A stretch of DNA of 64,000 nucleotides from Streptomyces sp. CB02058 (GTDB taxonomy: Bacteria; Actinomycetota; Actinomycetes; Streptomycetales; Streptomycetaceae): assembly GCF_001905505.1 (NCBI RefSeq), contig NZ_LIPG01000003.1:930001-994000 (forward strand), read 5' to 3'. Both the position numbers and the translations under genes were made by a program. How positions within the stretch are numbered: the stretch's first letter is position 1; every line of letters starts with the position of its first letter. Below the pieces are notes generated by a model. That model was not told the origin of the DNA and searched no databases. It saw nothing but the letters and a program-made list of their open reading frames with translations. This document shows, piece after piece, positions 43,394 to 51,032 of the stretch.

Positions 43394-44083
43394 ATGAGTG
43401 ATGCGCCGCCGATCCGCGTACTCGTCTGCGACGACCAGGCGTTGGTACGCACCGGCTATGCCACCATCTTCTCCGCCCAGCCCGACCTGGAGGTCGTCGG
43501 GGAGGCCGAGAACGGGCTCGCCGCGGTGCATGCCGCGCGTCAACTGCGCCCCGATGTCGTCGTGATGGACATCCGGATGCCCCTGCTCGACGGCATCGAG
43601 GCGACCCGACGGCTGGCCGGTCCCGACGCCGTGGCGCCACCGAAGGTGCTGGTCGTCACCACCTTCAACGTCGACGCCTACGTCTACGACGCGTTCCGGG
43701 CCGGAGCGAGCGGCTTCCTTCTGAAGGACTCGCCCCCCGCCGAACTCGTGGGCGGGATACGGACGGTCGCCCGGGGCGAGGCGCTGCTGGCTCCGGCCGT
43801 CACCCGGCACCTCATCGGCCACTTCGCCGAACGGCTGCGCCCTGCGGACACCTCCCGGCCGGCCAGGGAGGAGGTCATGAGCGCGCTGACCGTCCGCGAA
43901 CTGGAGGCACTCCGGCTGATCGCCGAGGGGCTGTCGAACGCGGAGATCGCCGCGGCGATGTTCATCACGCCCGAGACGGTGAAGACCTATGTCTCGCGGA
44001 TCCTGACCAAGCTCCATCTCCGCGACCGCGTCCAGGCCGTCGTCCTCGCCCACCGGATCGGCCTGGTGTCCGCCACGTCCTGA
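43394..44083 (+). CDS. NarL/LuxR-type response regulator
   Basis: 229 residues. The receiver domain has the phospho-acceptor Asp59 in 'DVVVMDIRMPLLDGIEA', acidic pair 'CDDQ', Thr in 'LVVTTFN' and Lys in 'FLLKDSPP'. The C-terminal LuxR helix-turn-helix is 'LTVRELEALRLIAEGLSNAEIAAAMFITPETVKTYVSRIL'. It is 3 bp downstream of its kinase, so a standard two-component pair. Its targets may include the CPBP gene in the same unit. Confidence 0.94.
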   Translation: MSDAPPIRVLVCDDQALVRTGYATIFSAQPDLEVVGEAENGLAAVHAARQLRPDVVVMDIRMPLLDGIEATRRLAGPDAVAPPKVLVVTTFNVDAYVYDAFRAGASGFLLKDSPPAELVGGIRTVARGEALLAPAVTRHLIGHFAERLRPADTSRPAREEVMSALTVRELEALRLIAEGLSNAEIAAAMFITPETVKTYVSRILTKLHLRDRVQAVVLAHRIGLVSATS

Positions 44084-44227
44084 GCCGTCGTGGCCTCAGG
44101 AAGCCGCCACCGCGGTCCTGTTCGCGGTGCGCGGCTCCTCTCCATGCGCCGGCGCGCCCTCGGCGGCGTCGCCGGTCTCCCGGCCTCCACTGCCGCCCCG
44201 TCCGGTCGTCACGGCCTGCGGCACTCA

Positions 44228-44249
44228 TTCCGCATCGATCGGTACGGAA
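44228..44249. promoter_or_regulatory. Operator 1 before the SDR gene
   Basis: Copy of the TTCCG-N12-CGGAA element with central CGATCG and two mismatched pairs. Its centre is 37 bp from that of operator 2. Confidence 0.6.
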
Positions 44250-44259
44250 GTGCTACGGT

Positions 44260-44291
44260 GCTACTTCCGCATCGATCGATGCGGAAGTAGC
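44260..44291. promoter_or_regulatory. Operator 2 before the SDR gene
   Basis: Perfect 32-bp palindrome; half-site GCTACTTCCGCATCGA and its exact complement. It ends 14 bases before the SDR start and overlaps the expected transcription start. Its core is that of the operator of the TetR gene at 40349-40972. Confidence 0.75.
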
Positions 44292-44305
44292 GAGAGGTTG
44301 TTGTC

Positions 44306-45058
44306 ATGGGACTGCTCGAGGGGAAGACCGCTCTCGTCACCGGAGGCGGCTCCGGAATCGGCCTGGCCGGCGCCGTACGGCTGGCGGCCGAGGGCGCGCA
44401 CGTGTTCGTCACCGGCCGGCGCAAGGCCGAACTCGACGCGGCCGTCGAGGTGATCGGCCCGGGGTCGGCCACCGCGGTGACCGGTGACATCTCCGACCTG
44501 GCCGACCTGGACCGGCTCTACGAGACGATCCGCAGCAGGGGGTCGGGCCTGGACGTGTTGTTCGCCAATGCCTCCGTCGCCGCGTTCGCGACGCTGGAGC
44601 AGATGACCGAGGAGCACTTCGACGCGCTTTTCGACATCAACGTGCGCGGCACACTCTTCACCGTGCAGAAGGCGCTGCCCCTGCTCAACGACGGCGCCTC
44701 GGTCATCCTGAACGGTTCCACCAACGTGGACGTCGGCGCGGAGGCGTTCGGTGTGTACGCGGCGAGCAAGGCGGCCACCCGGTCCTTCGCCCGGACCTGG
44801 GCCAATGAACTAAAGGGGCGCGGCATCCGGGTCAACACGATCACTCCCGGCCCGACCGACACCCCTGGTCTCTCGGGGCTCGCGCCCGACCCGGAGCAGG
44901 CCGCCGGCCTCCGGCAGGGCCTGGCCGCACAGGTGCCACTGGGCCGGCTCGGGCGCCCGGAGGAGATCGCCGCTGCCGTGGCCTTCCTCGCCTCCGGGCA
45001 GAGCAGCTTCATCACCGGTTCGAGCCTGTACGTCGACGGAGGCCTGAACCAGATCTGA
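44306..45058 (+). CDS. Short-chain dehydrogenase/reductase
   Basis: 250-residue classical SDR: cofactor loop 'LVTGGGSGIGLAGA' (TGxxxGIG), Arg-Arg-Lys in 'VTGRRKAEL' favouring NADP(H), 'FANASVAAF' in place of NNAG, Ser in 'ILNGSTNVD' and YxxxK in 'VYAASKAATRS'. The substrate is unknown; by analogy to TetR/SDR pairs it may reduce a reactive carbonyl compound. GAGAGG lies 8 bases before the ATG. Two strong operators in the upstream 80 bp indicate tight repression. Confidence 0.92.
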   Translation: MGLLEGKTALVTGGGSGIGLAGAVRLAAEGAHVFVTGRRKAELDAAVEVIGPGSATAVTGDISDLADLDRLYETIRSRGSGLDVLFANASVAAFATLEQMTEEHFDALFDINVRGTLFTVQKALPLLNDGASVILNGSTNVDVGAEAFGVYAASKAATRSFARTWANELKGRGIRVNTITPGPTDTPGLSGLAPDPEQAAGLRQGLAAQVPLGRLGRPEEIAAAVAFLASGQSSFITGSSLYVDGGLNQI

Positions 45059-45095
45059 GTACCGCGGTTGTGCGGCTCCGTCGCCGAGACGGCGC

Positions 45096-46292
45096 TCAGT
45101 GCCCGGTGCCCCCGGCGGCGGTCAGTACGTCCTCGATCAGGCCGGCGGCGCGCCGGGTGCCGCCCTCGGCCCGCGCGGCGGCCTGCAACTGCCGTGACCT
45201 GGCTGCGCGTTCCGGGTCCGTGACCAGGTCGGTCAGCGCCGTGCGCAAGGACTCGGCGGTGGCATCGGCGGTGTCCACACGGCGCGCGACGCCTAGTTCC
45301 ACGAGCCGGTCGGCGTTCATGAACTGCTCGGCCCCCTGCGGCACGGCGATCATGGGAACGCCCGCGAGGAGCCCTTCGCCGCAGCCACCCATGCCGGCAT
45401 GGGTGACGAAGGCGTCGGCCTGTTCCAGGATCGCGCGTTGCGGGACCCAGGAGTGCACCTCGATGTTGGACGGTACGGTGCCGAGGTCCCCGGGGTCCGT
45501 GTACGCGCCGATCTGGAGTACGACGTGCCAGCCGGGCAGGTCGCCGAAGGCGGCGACGCACCGGCGGTAGAACTCGGTCCGGCGGGTGTACGCCGAGCCG
45601 AGCGAGATCAGGAGCACCTTCTCCGCGCCCGCCGGGCGGGTCCAGCCGTCCGTGTCCGCCCGGGTGTCGAAGCAGGGGCCCACGAAGGTCACCGTGCCGG
45701 TGTCGACCCGGTCGGCGTGCGGCTGCATCGCTCGCGGGATCAGGGCGAGGGCGCGGGCGGGTGGGCCGGAGAAGGTGTCCACGTCCGTGGTGGTCGCACC
45801 GCAGCCGGCGAGCCACCGCGCGAACCTGTCCTGATACGCGTCGGCGCCCGGCGACTTCCGTAGATGCGCCGCGACCTCCTCCTGGTAGCCGTCCCAGCCG
45901 ACGAAGGTCGGGGACAGCTGCACGAGGGGGCGGCCCTGTGACTCGGCGAGGGCGCGCGCGGCATAGGCGCCGATGTCGTAGAGGTACAGGTCGGCCGGAT
46001 CGTCGTCGTAGGCGGCGTGCAGTTGCGGGAGTGCCTGGACGGCGTCGTCGAGGAAGAGGCCCGCCGCGGCGATGGGATCGGCGGGCCAGTTGTTGTCGGC
46101 GACCGGCAACGTGGAGGTGCAGGGCACCAGTTCCGCTCCGGTGGACTCGATCCGGTCGGCCACGAACGGGTCGTTGGCGTACGTGACCCGGTGCCCACGG
46201 GCCATCAGTTCACGGATGAGGGCGAGGCTCGGCAGGACATGACTGACGATCGGGACGCCGACCATGGCGACATGGGCGCGGCGACGGGACAT
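45096..46292 (-). CDS. Macrolide-type glycosyltransferase (GT1/MGT)
   Basis: 398 residues with the two Rossmann domains of GT-B enzymes; the N-terminal 'PIVSHVLPSLALIRELMARGHRVTY' has the catalytic His, and the C-terminal donor-site signature is 'HSWVPQRAILEQADAFVTHAGMGGCGEGLLAGVPMIAVPQGAEQFMNADRLVELG'. It belongs to the MGT/OleI/OleD group, which inactivates macrolides by glucosylation of the desosamine 2'-OH, though it can also modify other phenols and aglycones. It lies 58 bp downstream of a Vat-type acetyltransferase gene on the same strand, which supports an antibiotic-resistance role. Confidence 0.88.
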   Translation of the reverse strand: MSRRRAHVAMVGVPIVSHVLPSLALIRELMARGHRVTYANDPFVADRIESTGAELVPCTSTLPVADNNWPADPIAAAGLFLDDAVQALPQLHAAYDDDPADLYLYDIGAYAARALAESQGRPLVQLSPTFVGWDGYQEEVAAHLRKSPGADAYQDRFARWLAGCGATTTDVDTFSGPPARALALIPRAMQPHADRVDTGTVTFVGPCFDTRADTDGWTRPAGAEKVLLISLGSAYTRRTEFYRRCVAAFGDLPGWHVVLQIGAYTDPGDLGTVPSNIEVHSWVPQRAILEQADAFVTHAGMGGCGEGLLAGVPMIAVPQGAEQFMNADRLVELGVARRVDTADATAESLRTALTDLVTDPERAARSRQLQAAARAEGGTRRAAGLIEDVLTAAGGTGH

Positions 46293-46350
46293 GGGCGATC
46301 ACTCGTTTCGGACGCGGGACGGGTGCGGGCGGCGTGGCGGGGAAGCGGTG

Positions 46351-47004
46351 TCAGGACCGGCCGAGCCGCGCGGCGGCCTCCTCCAGTTCGGCGACGGTCC
46401 CCGACATGATCGTCCGTACGTGGCTGGTGATGTGCGCCACGGGCCAGTCCCACCACGCCACCGCGAGGAGACGGGCGATGTCCGCGGCGTCGTAGCGGGT
46501 GCGGATGAGACGGGCGGGGTTGCCGCCGACGATGCCGTAGTCGGGGACGTCGCCGGTGACCACTGAGCCGGCGGCGATGACGGCGCCGTGGCCGATGCGC
46601 ACACCGGGCATGACCGTGACGCCGTGGCCGAACCACACGTCGTTGCCGACGACCGTGTCGCCCCGGCCGGGCAGGCCGGTGATCAGGTCGAAGTGCTCCG
46701 TCCAGGAGCCGCCCATGGTTGGGAACGGGAAGGTGGAAGGGCCGTCCATGCGGTGGTTGGCGCCGTTCATGATGAACCGGGTGCCCGTCCCCAGCGCGCA
46801 GTACCTGCCGATGACCAGCCGCTCGGGGCCGTAGTGGTACAGGACGTTGCGCGTCTCGAACGCGGCAGGGTCGTCCGGATCGTCGTAGTAGGAGAAGTCG
46901 CCGACCTCGATCAGCGGCGACTTCACCAAGGGCTTGAGGAGAACCACGCGGGGGTGCTCGGGCATCGGGTGGAGCACGGTGGGGTCGGCGGGAACGGGCG
47001 TCAT
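46351..47004 (-). CDS. Vat-type (CatB-like) streptogramin A O-acetyltransferase
   Basis: 217-residue left-handed beta-helix (hexapeptide) acetyltransferase. 'IGRYCALGTGTRFIMNGANH' followed by RMDG contains the catalytic His of xenobiotic acetyltransferases, and 'VVGNDVWFGHGVTVMPGVRI' and 'GIVGGNPARLIRTRYD' are as in Vat(D), which acetylates and inactivates streptogramin A (virginiamycin M). Chloramphenicol-type CatB enzymes are the alternative. Trimeric, cytosolic. The first gene of the unit with the glycosyltransferase, divergent from a TetR gene with a palindrome between. Confidence 0.88.
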   Translation of the reverse strand: MTPVPADPTVLHPMPEHPRVVLLKPLVKSPLIEVGDFSYYDDPDDPAAFETRNVLYHYGPERLVIGRYCALGTGTRFIMNGANHRMDGPSTFPFPTMGGSWTEHFDLITGLPGRGDTVVGNDVWFGHGVTVMPGVRIGHGAVIAAGSVVTGDVPDYGIVGGNPARLIRTRYDAADIARLLAVAWWDWPVAHITSHVRTIMSGTVAELEEAAARLGRS

Positions 47005-47030
47005 CGCGGAAGCGGTTCCTCTCGAGTGGA

Positions 47031-47056
47031 CCTAGAGCGACAACTGTCGCGTTAGG
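47031..47056. promoter_or_regulatory. Operator between the Vat-type and TetR genes
   Basis: 26-bp palindrome; 10 of 13 base pairs match. Core GCGACA-AC-TGTCGC (47037-47050), outer arms CCTA/TAGG. TAGGAT (47054-47059 region) could be a -10 for the TetR gene. On the minus strand it begins CTAACGC and ends CTAG, like the operator at 48361-48385. Confidence 0.6.
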
Positions 47057-47102
47057 ATGCTGGCACAGCCCTGCCGCCTTGATCAACCGAAATCGATGGC
47101 CG

Positions 47103-47717
47103 ATGACAGACTCACTGGACACGACGCCGGACCGCCGTCCGGGCGGTCGCACCGCCCGCGTCCGCGCCCAGGTGCTCGACGCGGTGCGCGCCGAACTGGC
47201 CGAAGGCGGTCACGAAGCACTCACGATGGAGGGTGTCGCGACGCGGGCCGGAGTGCACCGCGCCACGGTCTACCGGCGCTGGCGCGATGTCGGCGGCCTG
47301 CTCGTCGACGTCATCGACGCCGCCGGTGAGATCGACTGGCAGCCGCCGGACACCGGTTCCCTGCGCGGCGATCTGACGGCCCTCAATCAGGAGATCCAGG
47401 AGTCCCTGGTCGTACAGCCGTCGTTCGCCGTCGCGTTGATGGCCGCCTCGTTCCACTCGGAACAGGCCGCGCGGGCCCAGACGCGGTTGTGGGCCGACCG
47501 GTACGCCCAGTGCGAGATCCTCGTCGAGCGGGCCGTCGAGCGCGGTGAACTACCCGCACGGCACGCGGACGCGCGGAGTCTGCTGATCGCCGCCACGGCC
47601 CCGGTCTACCACCAGCTGGTGCTCCTGCGTGACGCTCCGGACCCCCGGCTCCCGCAACGAGCCGCGGAGGCCGCGTTCCTGGCGGCTGCCGCGGGCGCCT
47701 TCCGTCCCACGGCTTGA
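47103..47717 (+). CDS. TetR-family regulator of the Vat/MGT unit (copy 1)
   Basis: 204 residues. It opens 'PDRRPGGRTARVRAQVLDAVRAELAEGGHEALTMEGVATRAGVHRATVYRRWRDVGGLLVDV', a TetR helix-turn-helix; the C-terminal part is a TetR_C 16/33-like ligand domain. It is divergent from the Vat-type gene, 98 bp away, with a palindrome between, so it likely represses Vat-MGT and itself. It is a paralogue of the convergent TetR at 47737-48303 (same RRPGGR(T/S)ARVRA opening and PDTGSL(R/A)GDL segment). Start at ATG 47103; a TTG eight codons upstream is possible, and no SD is evident for either. Confidence 0.88.
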   Translation: MTDSLDTTPDRRPGGRTARVRAQVLDAVRAELAEGGHEALTMEGVATRAGVHRATVYRRWRDVGGLLVDVIDAAGEIDWQPPDTGSLRGDLTALNQEIQESLVVQPSFAVALMAASFHSEQAARAQTRLWADRYAQCEILVERAVERGELPARHADARSLLIAATAPVYHQLVLLRDAPDPRLPQRAAEAAFLAAAAGAFRPTA

Positions 47718-47736
47718 TCCCGTGAGAGGTCCCGGG

Positions 47737-48303
47737 TCACAGGAGCCGGTCGACCAGCCCGTCGATGTACTCCGGGGTGAGCGGGACCATCCCGAACAGG
47801 ACGCGGATGTACATCGGGGCCAGGATGTGGTCCAGCACGCCGTACGCGTCGGGTGCCCGCTCGCCGCGTTCGCCGGCGCGATCCAGCATGGACTGCAGCT
47901 GCCGCATGCGCTCGTCGCGAAGGCTGTCACCGGCCTGAAGGCCCTCCCGGCCGTTGCCGGACAGGGCGACGGCCAGGCGTACCACCGCCACGCCGTCGGG
48001 CCCGGTGATCTCGCGGGCCACATTGGCCGCGTAGGTGCGCAGGTCGCCGGCGAGGCTTCCGGTGTCGGGCATCGGTGACTGCGCGTTGAGACGGGTGAGC
48101 GCCACTTCGGTGAGCAGGGTCTCCAGGCTGCCCCACCGGCGGTAGATGCTGCTGTCGGCCACGCCCGCGCGGGCCGCGACCTCGCCGACGGTGAAGTTGC
48201 CGTAACCGCGCTCACTGATCAGTTCGGTGACGGCCTGGTGCACCTCCGCGCGCACCCGGGCACTGCGCCCGCCGGGCCGCCGGGCAGGCTCTCGCTCGTT
48301 CAT
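47737..48303 (-). CDS. TetR-family regulator of the MFS exporter (copy 2)
   Basis: 188 residues, helix-turn-helix 'ISERGYGNFTVGEVAARAGVADSSIYRRWGSLETLLTEVAL'. It is divergent from the exporter gene and two palindromes lie in the 159-bp gap, one over the predicted exporter start point, so it should repress that gene and perhaps itself. It ends 19 bp from its convergent paralogue. AAGGTGG lies 4 bases before the ATG. Confidence 0.9.
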   Translation of the reverse strand: MNEREPARRPGGRSARVRAEVHQAVTELISERGYGNFTVGEVAARAGVADSSIYRRWGSLETLLTEVALTRLNAQSPMPDTGSLAGDLRTYAANVAREITGPDGVAVVRLAVALSGNGREGLQAGDSLRDERMRQLQSMLDRAGERGERAPDAYGVLDHILAPMYIRVLFGMVPLTPEYIDGLVDRLL

Positions 48304-48312
48304 GGACCCACC

Positions 48313-48335
48313 TTAACGCAGGAGTTACTTGCGTT
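48313..48335. promoter_or_regulatory. Inverted repeat overlapping the exporter -35
   Basis: AACGCA (48315-48320) and TGCGTT (48330-48335) flank 9 bp; further arms CCCAC/GTGGG lie outside. The right half-site is inside the -35 of the exporter promoter. Confidence 0.45.
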
Positions 48336-48357
48336 TGTGGGTGACCCTCCCTACAGT
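48329..48357 (+). promoter_or_regulatory. Predicted promoter of the MFS exporter
   Basis: TTGCGT (-35) and TACAGT (-10) with 17-bp spacing, pointing to the exporter. The predicted start point near 48364 falls within the palindrome at 48361-48385. Confidence 0.55.
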
Positions 48358-48360
48358 CTC

Positions 48361-48385
48361 CTAACGCAGTCACTGACTGCTTTAG
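48361..48385. promoter_or_regulatory. TetR operator of the MFS exporter
   Basis: 25-nt near-perfect palindrome beginning CTAACGCAGTCA and ending TGACTGCTTTAG around a central C, with one mismatched pair. It overlaps the predicted transcription start. Confidence 0.65.
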
Positions 48386-48462
48386 AGCGCCCGCTTGTAT
48401 CGCCATCCGCGTCAGCCACGTGGGCCGCGGCCGGGCGCGACCATCGATCGAGAGGAATCCCC

Positions 48463-49932
48463 ATGGCTGCACCGCACGCGGCCGTCGGCAGTCGGTCACA
48501 CCGGACCGCGCTGCTCACGGTGACCTGCTTGGGCCAATTCATGGTTCTGCTCGACAACACGATCGTCGGAGCGGCGCTGCCCGACATGCAGCAGCGGCTG
48601 CACACCGAACTGACCGGTCTGCAATGGATCGTCGACGCGTACGTACTCCTGGTCGCGATGCTGCTCCTGTCCGGAGGGATCTTCGCCGACCGGTTCGGCC
48701 GCAAGCGGGTGTTCCTGACCGGCGTGGTGGTCTTCACCGCCGCTTCGGTGTGGTGCAGCCTCGCGCCCTCGGTCGGCTGGCTCGTCGCCGGCCGTGTGCT
48801 GCAGGGCATCGGGGCCGCGGCGCTGAGCCCCGCCTCGCTGGCCCTGCTCGCCGCCGCCCATCCCGTGCCGCAGGAACGGGTCAGGGCGATCGGACTGTGG
48901 GCCGGACTCAGCGGAATCGGACTGGCCGCGGGGCCCGTGGCCGGCGGAGTGCTGACCGATGCCTTCGGCTGGCAGGCCATCTTCCTGGTCAACGTGCCCA
49001 TCGGCGTGGTCCTTCTGCTGCTCGGTCTGCGCACCCTCGAAGAGGCACGCAATCCGGGCGCCCCCGCGATCGATGTCCCGGGGACTGTGCTGTCCGTCCT
49101 GGGGGTGGGGGCGCTGACCTACGGGCTGATCGAGGGCGGTGCCCGCGGCTGGACCGCCCCGGTGGTCCTCGCCGGCTTCGCCGCCGCGGTGGTCATGCTC
49201 GCCGCCTTCGTCGCCGTCGAAGCGCGTCGTTCCGCTCCGATGCTGCCGTTGCGGCTGTTCCGGCAGCGGCTGTTCACGGTGTCCAACACCGCCATGGTCG
49301 TGGTGGGGTTCGCGCTCATGGGTTCGTCGTTCTTCTTCTCCCAGTTCTTCGTGTACGTCCAGGGCAGCTCGATCCTGCGCGCCGGCCTGCAGACCCTGCC
49401 GGCCTCCCTCGCCATGGTGGTCGTCAGCCCGTACGCGGGCCGGCTCGCTGCCCGGTACGGCTTCCGCGTCGTGGTGACCGTCGGCCTGGCCCTGGCCGGC
49501 CTGGGACTGCTGGCGCTCGGCATGGTGCACGCCGACACCGGCTACGGGAACGTGTGGTGGCGGATGGCGGTCGTCGGCATCGGCTTCGCCCTCGCCATGT
49601 CCCCGCTGACGGGAGCCGCCATGCAGGCGGTCGGCACGCAGGAGGGCGGCCTCGCGTCGGGCATCAGCAGCACCACCCGGCAGATCGGCGCGGTGCTCGG
49701 CGTGGCCGTACTCGGAGCCGTCGTCCGCACCCGGCAGTCCGGCGGTGCCTCCTTCGAGACCGGGCTCAACAGCGCCTTCGTCGTGGCGGGCGCCCTCACC
49801 TTGGCCGGCGCCGTGTTCACCGGCCTGTGGCTGACGAGGTCCGAGCCCGCGACGGGCTCCGCCCTGCCGCGGCGCTCCACCGGTCCGGACCCGGTCACCG
49901 CCTCGAACGGGGCCTCCGTGCAGAGCCGTTGA
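48463..49932 (+). CDS. DHA2/EmrB-type MFS drug exporter
   Basis: 489 residues, 14 TM helices, proton-coupled drug exporter: 'TCLGQFMVLLDNTIVGAALPDMQ' (TM1 motif D1), 'GGIFADRFGRKRVF' (motif A) and 'LWAGLSGIGLAAGPVAGGVLT' (motif C). Substrate unknown; the neighbours suggest macrolides, streptogramins or similar compounds. GAGAGGA lies 6 bases before the ATG at 48463. Controlled by the divergent TetR, as the operators suggest. It differs from the exporter at 22931-25378 in lacking the C-terminal repeats. Confidence 0.93.
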   Translation: MAAPHAAVGSRSHRTALLTVTCLGQFMVLLDNTIVGAALPDMQQRLHTELTGLQWIVDAYVLLVAMLLLSGGIFADRFGRKRVFLTGVVVFTAASVWCSLAPSVGWLVAGRVLQGIGAAALSPASLALLAAAHPVPQERVRAIGLWAGLSGIGLAAGPVAGGVLTDAFGWQAIFLVNVPIGVVLLLLGLRTLEEARNPGAPAIDVPGTVLSVLGVGALTYGLIEGGARGWTAPVVLAGFAAAVVMLAAFVAVEARRSAPMLPLRLFRQRLFTVSNTAMVVVGFALMGSSFFFSQFFVYVQGSSILRAGLQTLPASLAMVVVSPYAGRLAARYGFRVVVTVGLALAGLGLLALGMVHADTGYGNVWWRMAVVGIGFALAMSPLTGAAMQAVGTQEGGLASGISSTTRQIGAVLGVAVLGAVVRTRQSGGASFETGLNSAFVVAGALTLAGAVFTGLWLTRSEPATGSALPRRSTGPDPVTASNGASVQSR

Positions 49933-50095
49933 CGACGGCCACCGCCCGGCCGGAAGGCGGGCCGGTCAGCTGCGCCGGCGTCGCGCAGGACATCGGCGCG
50001 GCCGTCCGGGCACGGCCGACACGGCCCCGGCCGGGAAGCGGATGACTTCCGCCGACACGGAGACACACCGGCCGGGGGCGGTGAGGATGGGGCGT

Positions 50096-51013
50096 ATGCG
50101 TACTCGTGTGGTCATCGACGCCCCCTCCAACCTCGGGCTGCGGCCTCCCGCCCCCGGCACCGTGCCCGGCTGCTACAAACTCGCCGGCGCGCTCCGCGAG
50201 CAGGGCATCGTGCGGCGGCTCGGGGCTCTGGAGGGCGGGGTCGTCGTACCGCCGCGCTACGACCTCGGTGACTGGCGGGAGGGCGACGGGGTCTTCAACG
50301 CCGCCGCCGTCGCCCGCTACACCCGCACGCTCGCCGACCGCATCGAACGGCACGTCAGGGCGGGCGAATTCCCCGTCGTCCTCGGGGGAGACTGCTCCAT
50401 CCAGCTCGGCGCCACCCTCGCGCTGCGGCGCATCGGCCGGTACGGGCTCGCCGCGATCGACGGCTCGGCGGACTTCCGGCACCCGGGGAACAGCGACCGG
50501 ATCGGCGCCGCGGGCGGCGAGGAACTGGCGCTCTCGACCGGGCGCGGACAGGCCGACCTCACCGACCTGGAGGGCCTCGGGCCCTATCTGAAGGACGAGG
50601 ACATCCGCCTCTTCGGCATGCGCGACTACGACGAGGACCGCGCCGAGATGGCCGCCCTGAAGATCTCCAACGCGACCGTCGGCGAGATCAGGGAGTGGGG
50701 TCCCGCCGACATCGCCCGTGCCGTGGTGCTCAGCCTGGAGGTTCCCGTCCTCGACGGTTTCTGGGTGCACCTCGACGCCGACGTCCTCGACCCGAGCGTG
50801 ATGCCCGCCGTCGACAGCCCGGACGAGGGCGGACTGTTCCCCGGCGAACTCACCACGCTGCTGCGCACCCTCGTCGGCTCGCCCCGCTGCGTCGGGCTCA
50901 ACGTCACGATCTACGACCCCGACCTCGACCCCGACGCCTCGGCGGGCGCCCTGCTCACGGACATCGTCGTCGACGCCTTCGCCGAGGAGGGGCAGGGCGG
51001 GGAGCGGCGCTGA
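50096..51013 (+). CDS. Arginase-fold protein with altered metal site
   Basis: 305 residues of the ureohydrolase (arginase/agmatinase) fold. The late motif 'WVHLDADVLDPSVMP' (DxDxxDP) is intact, but the first His ligand motif GGDHS reads 'GGDCS', and DAHxD reads 'AIDGSADF', so two His of the bimanganese centre are replaced by Cys and Ser. It may bind one metal or none and act on another substrate, or not be an enzyme. Start at ATG 50096 (MRTRVVIDAPSNLG) with GAGG 9 bases upstream; ATG 50087 is in frame. Confidence 0.8.
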   Translation: MRTRVVIDAPSNLGLRPPAPGTVPGCYKLAGALREQGIVRRLGALEGGVVVPPRYDLGDWREGDGVFNAAAVARYTRTLADRIERHVRAGEFPVVLGGDCSIQLGATLALRRIGRYGLAAIDGSADFRHPGNSDRIGAAGGEELALSTGRGQADLTDLEGLGPYLKDEDIRLFGMRDYDEDRAEMAALKISNATVGEIREWGPADIARAVVLSLEVPVLDGFWVHLDADVLDPSVMPAVDSPDEGGLFPGELTTLLRTLVGSPRCVGLNVTIYDPDLDPDASAGALLTDIVVDAFAEEGQGGERR

Positions 51014-51032
51014 CAGGACGCAGGGCGGGGAA

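Noticed and set aside
48443-48450. ATCGATCG before the exporter as a further copy of the TetR/SDR operator
   Set aside because: The TTCCG/CGGAA arms are missing; only the 8-bp centre is shared.
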